Shown here: positions 62,352-64,000 of the stretch, piece after piece
How the letters are laid out: each line of letters begins with the position of its first letter
How positions within the stretch are numbered: position 1 is the first letter of the stretch
NCBI GenBank assembly: GCA_963989385.1
Contig: OZ022511.1
Coordinates: forward strand, 2,170,001 to 2,234,000
Reading direction: 5' to 3'
Length of the DNA: 64,000 bases
Source: Ctena decussata
Taxonomy: Eukaryota > Mollusca > Bivalvia > Lucinida > Lucinidae
Position numbers and translations under genes: made by a program
The notes under the pieces: model-generated
The model's database searches: none
Told to the model about the DNA's origin: nothing
What the model saw: only the letters and a program-made list of their open reading frames with translations

Positions 62352-62550
62352 CCAGGCCGCGTGGCGCAGTCGGTAGCGCGTCTGACTCAAGAGCCATAGG
62401 TCCCAGGTTCGATACACGGCCAGGTTTTTTTACTTTCGTTTCCCCTTCCGCTGATTCAAGGGTAGTTGTCAGTCACTGGCGAAAGTATGTGCACTTACTA
62501 CTGGTTAACCTCTTAGGAGGTCTAAGCCTGCCCAGGAATAGTGTGGTTTA
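62352..62550 (+). mobile_element. SINE family S1, second copy (3'-truncated)
   Basis: Head ggccgcgtggcgcagtcggtagcgcg...ggttcgatacacggccagg; body cgctgattcaaggg.agttgtcagtcactggcgaaagtatgtgcactta and taggaggtctaagcctgcccaggaatag as in 9958-10225. It ends at the central domain. Head positions differ from the first copy (the anticodon region here reads CTCAAGA). Confidence 0.85.
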
Positions 62551-64000
62551 GTGGAGCAAACTTGATGGGCTATCTTTCAAGGGGGTGGTCTACGGAGTGT
62601 AACATTTGTTTTTATACATCAAAATAATTGTCTGGGTCTCTAGTTATAAAATTCAGCGTTTGCCACCTTGGCAAACCTTGCATAACTCTGTAGTGACCAG
62701 TTATTTACGTTACCCCTTTAGATTTTGAATATCAAAAATATTTATTGAAGTCAATAAGAAATGTGTTTAAACTATATAAATGTATCAAATCTAAATATTT
62801 TCTGTAAGAACAGTTAATATGCTATAAATGGGGTTGCTCAGAAAAAGTTCAGAACTTTGGTATTGTTACTTTCGTTACACTATATCATGTACCCCTTGAA
62901 AATTTAAAATTGGAACTTAAGTTGTTGCATTTTACAAAGACTCTATTACAAAAAGGCCCAAAATGATCATTTTTCCTCTCTATTCTATTGGCCCCTTTCA
63001 GTGGGTTTCTAGCAAAACAAATATGAGACCTCTAGCTTTTATAATTTGTCAACCACGTCCTGTTGAACAGTTACACCTATTCCCTGTTTTTGGCTGAAAA
63101 GTCATTTTCGTATAATTGTTCGCACAAAACATAGCTAATAACCAATTTAAACTTGACAAATTGGGGCCTTTTGCAAAAAGATTATGTTAACCATGATATA
63201 ACACAGTAGCTCAGAAACTATTTTTGACCTTACAACACATTTATGCCAGAGTAACGTACTTAACAGATCAAAATGTTTGCGTAAAGCGTCTGTCATTCAC
63301 ATCAGGAAAACACCCTTTTCAAATTCAGACTTTGAAACATCGCAGTTGTAATAAATATGTTTATTGTTTATCGTAAAATGAAATTTATGCACAGTAGTCG
63401 CCTACATAGACGGAAAACAGTGTAATTTACATGACATGCAATGCTCAGATTGCCCTGATGTTCAAATGAAGCCTTCATGAGTTAATCTGTACATGATTTT
63501 TTTTTTTCATTAATACCCAAATAATTTTAAAAGTTTAAACAAAACCATAAAATATCAAATAACTTCTAGTTACTTACAGTTTTGTATTCAGAAAGGTAAC
63601 GTTTGTAACATTTGAAAAAAACTCTCGGAGATTAAATACTGCTACTGCCAAATATGCGTAACCTTTATTATTTTGAGTAAAATGTTTTTAGAACGACCGG
63701 TTTAAATCCACTCATGTAACTCATTATTGACATCCCCAAGGTGGAGCATCAGTTCTGGTGTATCTATGTCATAGTTTGTGTTGTCCACTTATCTTTCGTC
63801 TTCGAAAACTCAACTTGCTTCATATGTATATTTGCCTTCATTCTGGTGTATAACTGGCATATATGGAAAAGGAAAGAAAATTGATGAAAATTCTTTATGC
63901 CTAATTTTGTTTGTTTAAGGCTAACTTTGTACCCATGAACTTGTAAGGGGCTGCATGTTTATCTGGCTAGCTGCTAGTAACGTCTTACTACTTGTCTTAT
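62551..64000. other. No recognised gene
   Basis: AT-rich, unique-looking. Near 63,700-63,765 ggtttaaatcca.tcatgtaactcattattgacatccccaaggtgga weakly recalls the Penelope 3' motif (gatttaagcc...ttcattactgaccgttccaaggcggta). Confidence 0.35.

Noticed and set aside
1..64000. CRISPR arrays, operons or phage genes
   Set aside because: Repeats are irregular 48-170-bp eukaryotic tandem arrays, and coding sequence is spliced or transposon-derived; nothing prokaryotic is present.

Overview
The window is eukaryotic nuclear DNA from an invertebrate, most likely a bivalve mollusc. The sequence is AT-rich, has spliced exons and almost no long intact ORFs, and is crowded with decayed transposable elements. 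The families point to a lophotrochozoan: a Gmr1-like Ty3/gypsy element with integrase before RT, two different tyrosine-recombinase (DIRS/Ngaro-type) retrotransposons, Penelope-like RTs, tRNA-headed SINEs, 150-170-bp tandem arrays, many MITEs and one hammerhead ribozyme. The species assignment is inference from TE content; no host gene identifies it.

Layout. 0-9 kb: a tandem-repeat array, a drifting tRNA-Gly, a TA-flanked DNA element split by a MITE and by a Penelope 3' remnant, a 3-kb foldback structure (3.87-6.88 kb) with sub-repetitive arms, and a 170-bp tandem array. 9.8-19.04 kb: one dead Gmr1-like gypsy element (PBS, gag, protease, integrase, RT, RNase H) that has taken five later insertions: a SINE, a Penelope copy, two TTAA-flanked elements and a 368-bp element with a 21-bp target duplication. 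19-25 kb: tandem arrays, hairpin MITEs, a hammerhead ribozyme on the minus strand, and two candidate minus-strand exons. 25.3-30.7 kb: a tyrosine-recombinase retrotransposon preceded by an SGNH-hydrolase ORF. 31.9-33.7 kb: a LINE split by a second Penelope copy. 34.0-39.46 kb: a DIRS element on the minus strand with inverted terminal repeats and an internal complementary region. 39.5-43.1 kb: MITEs. 43.3-46.4 kb: the only convincing host coding sequence, on the minus strand: the last three exons of one unrecognised gene (43.9-46.4 kb), followed by the signal-peptide exon of a second gene (43.32-43.39 kb). 46.5-64 kb: further DNA-transposon remnants, SINEs, a 160-bp tandem array inside a mariner-like TIR pair, and stretches where I see nothing.

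How it fits together: most features do not cooperate; they are a stratigraphy of insertions. The nesting order can be read directly from target duplications and interrupted reading frames. The parts with possible host function are the minus-strand exons, the hammerhead ribozyme, and clusters of X-box-like and CRE/TATA motifs at 49.6-52.9 kb.
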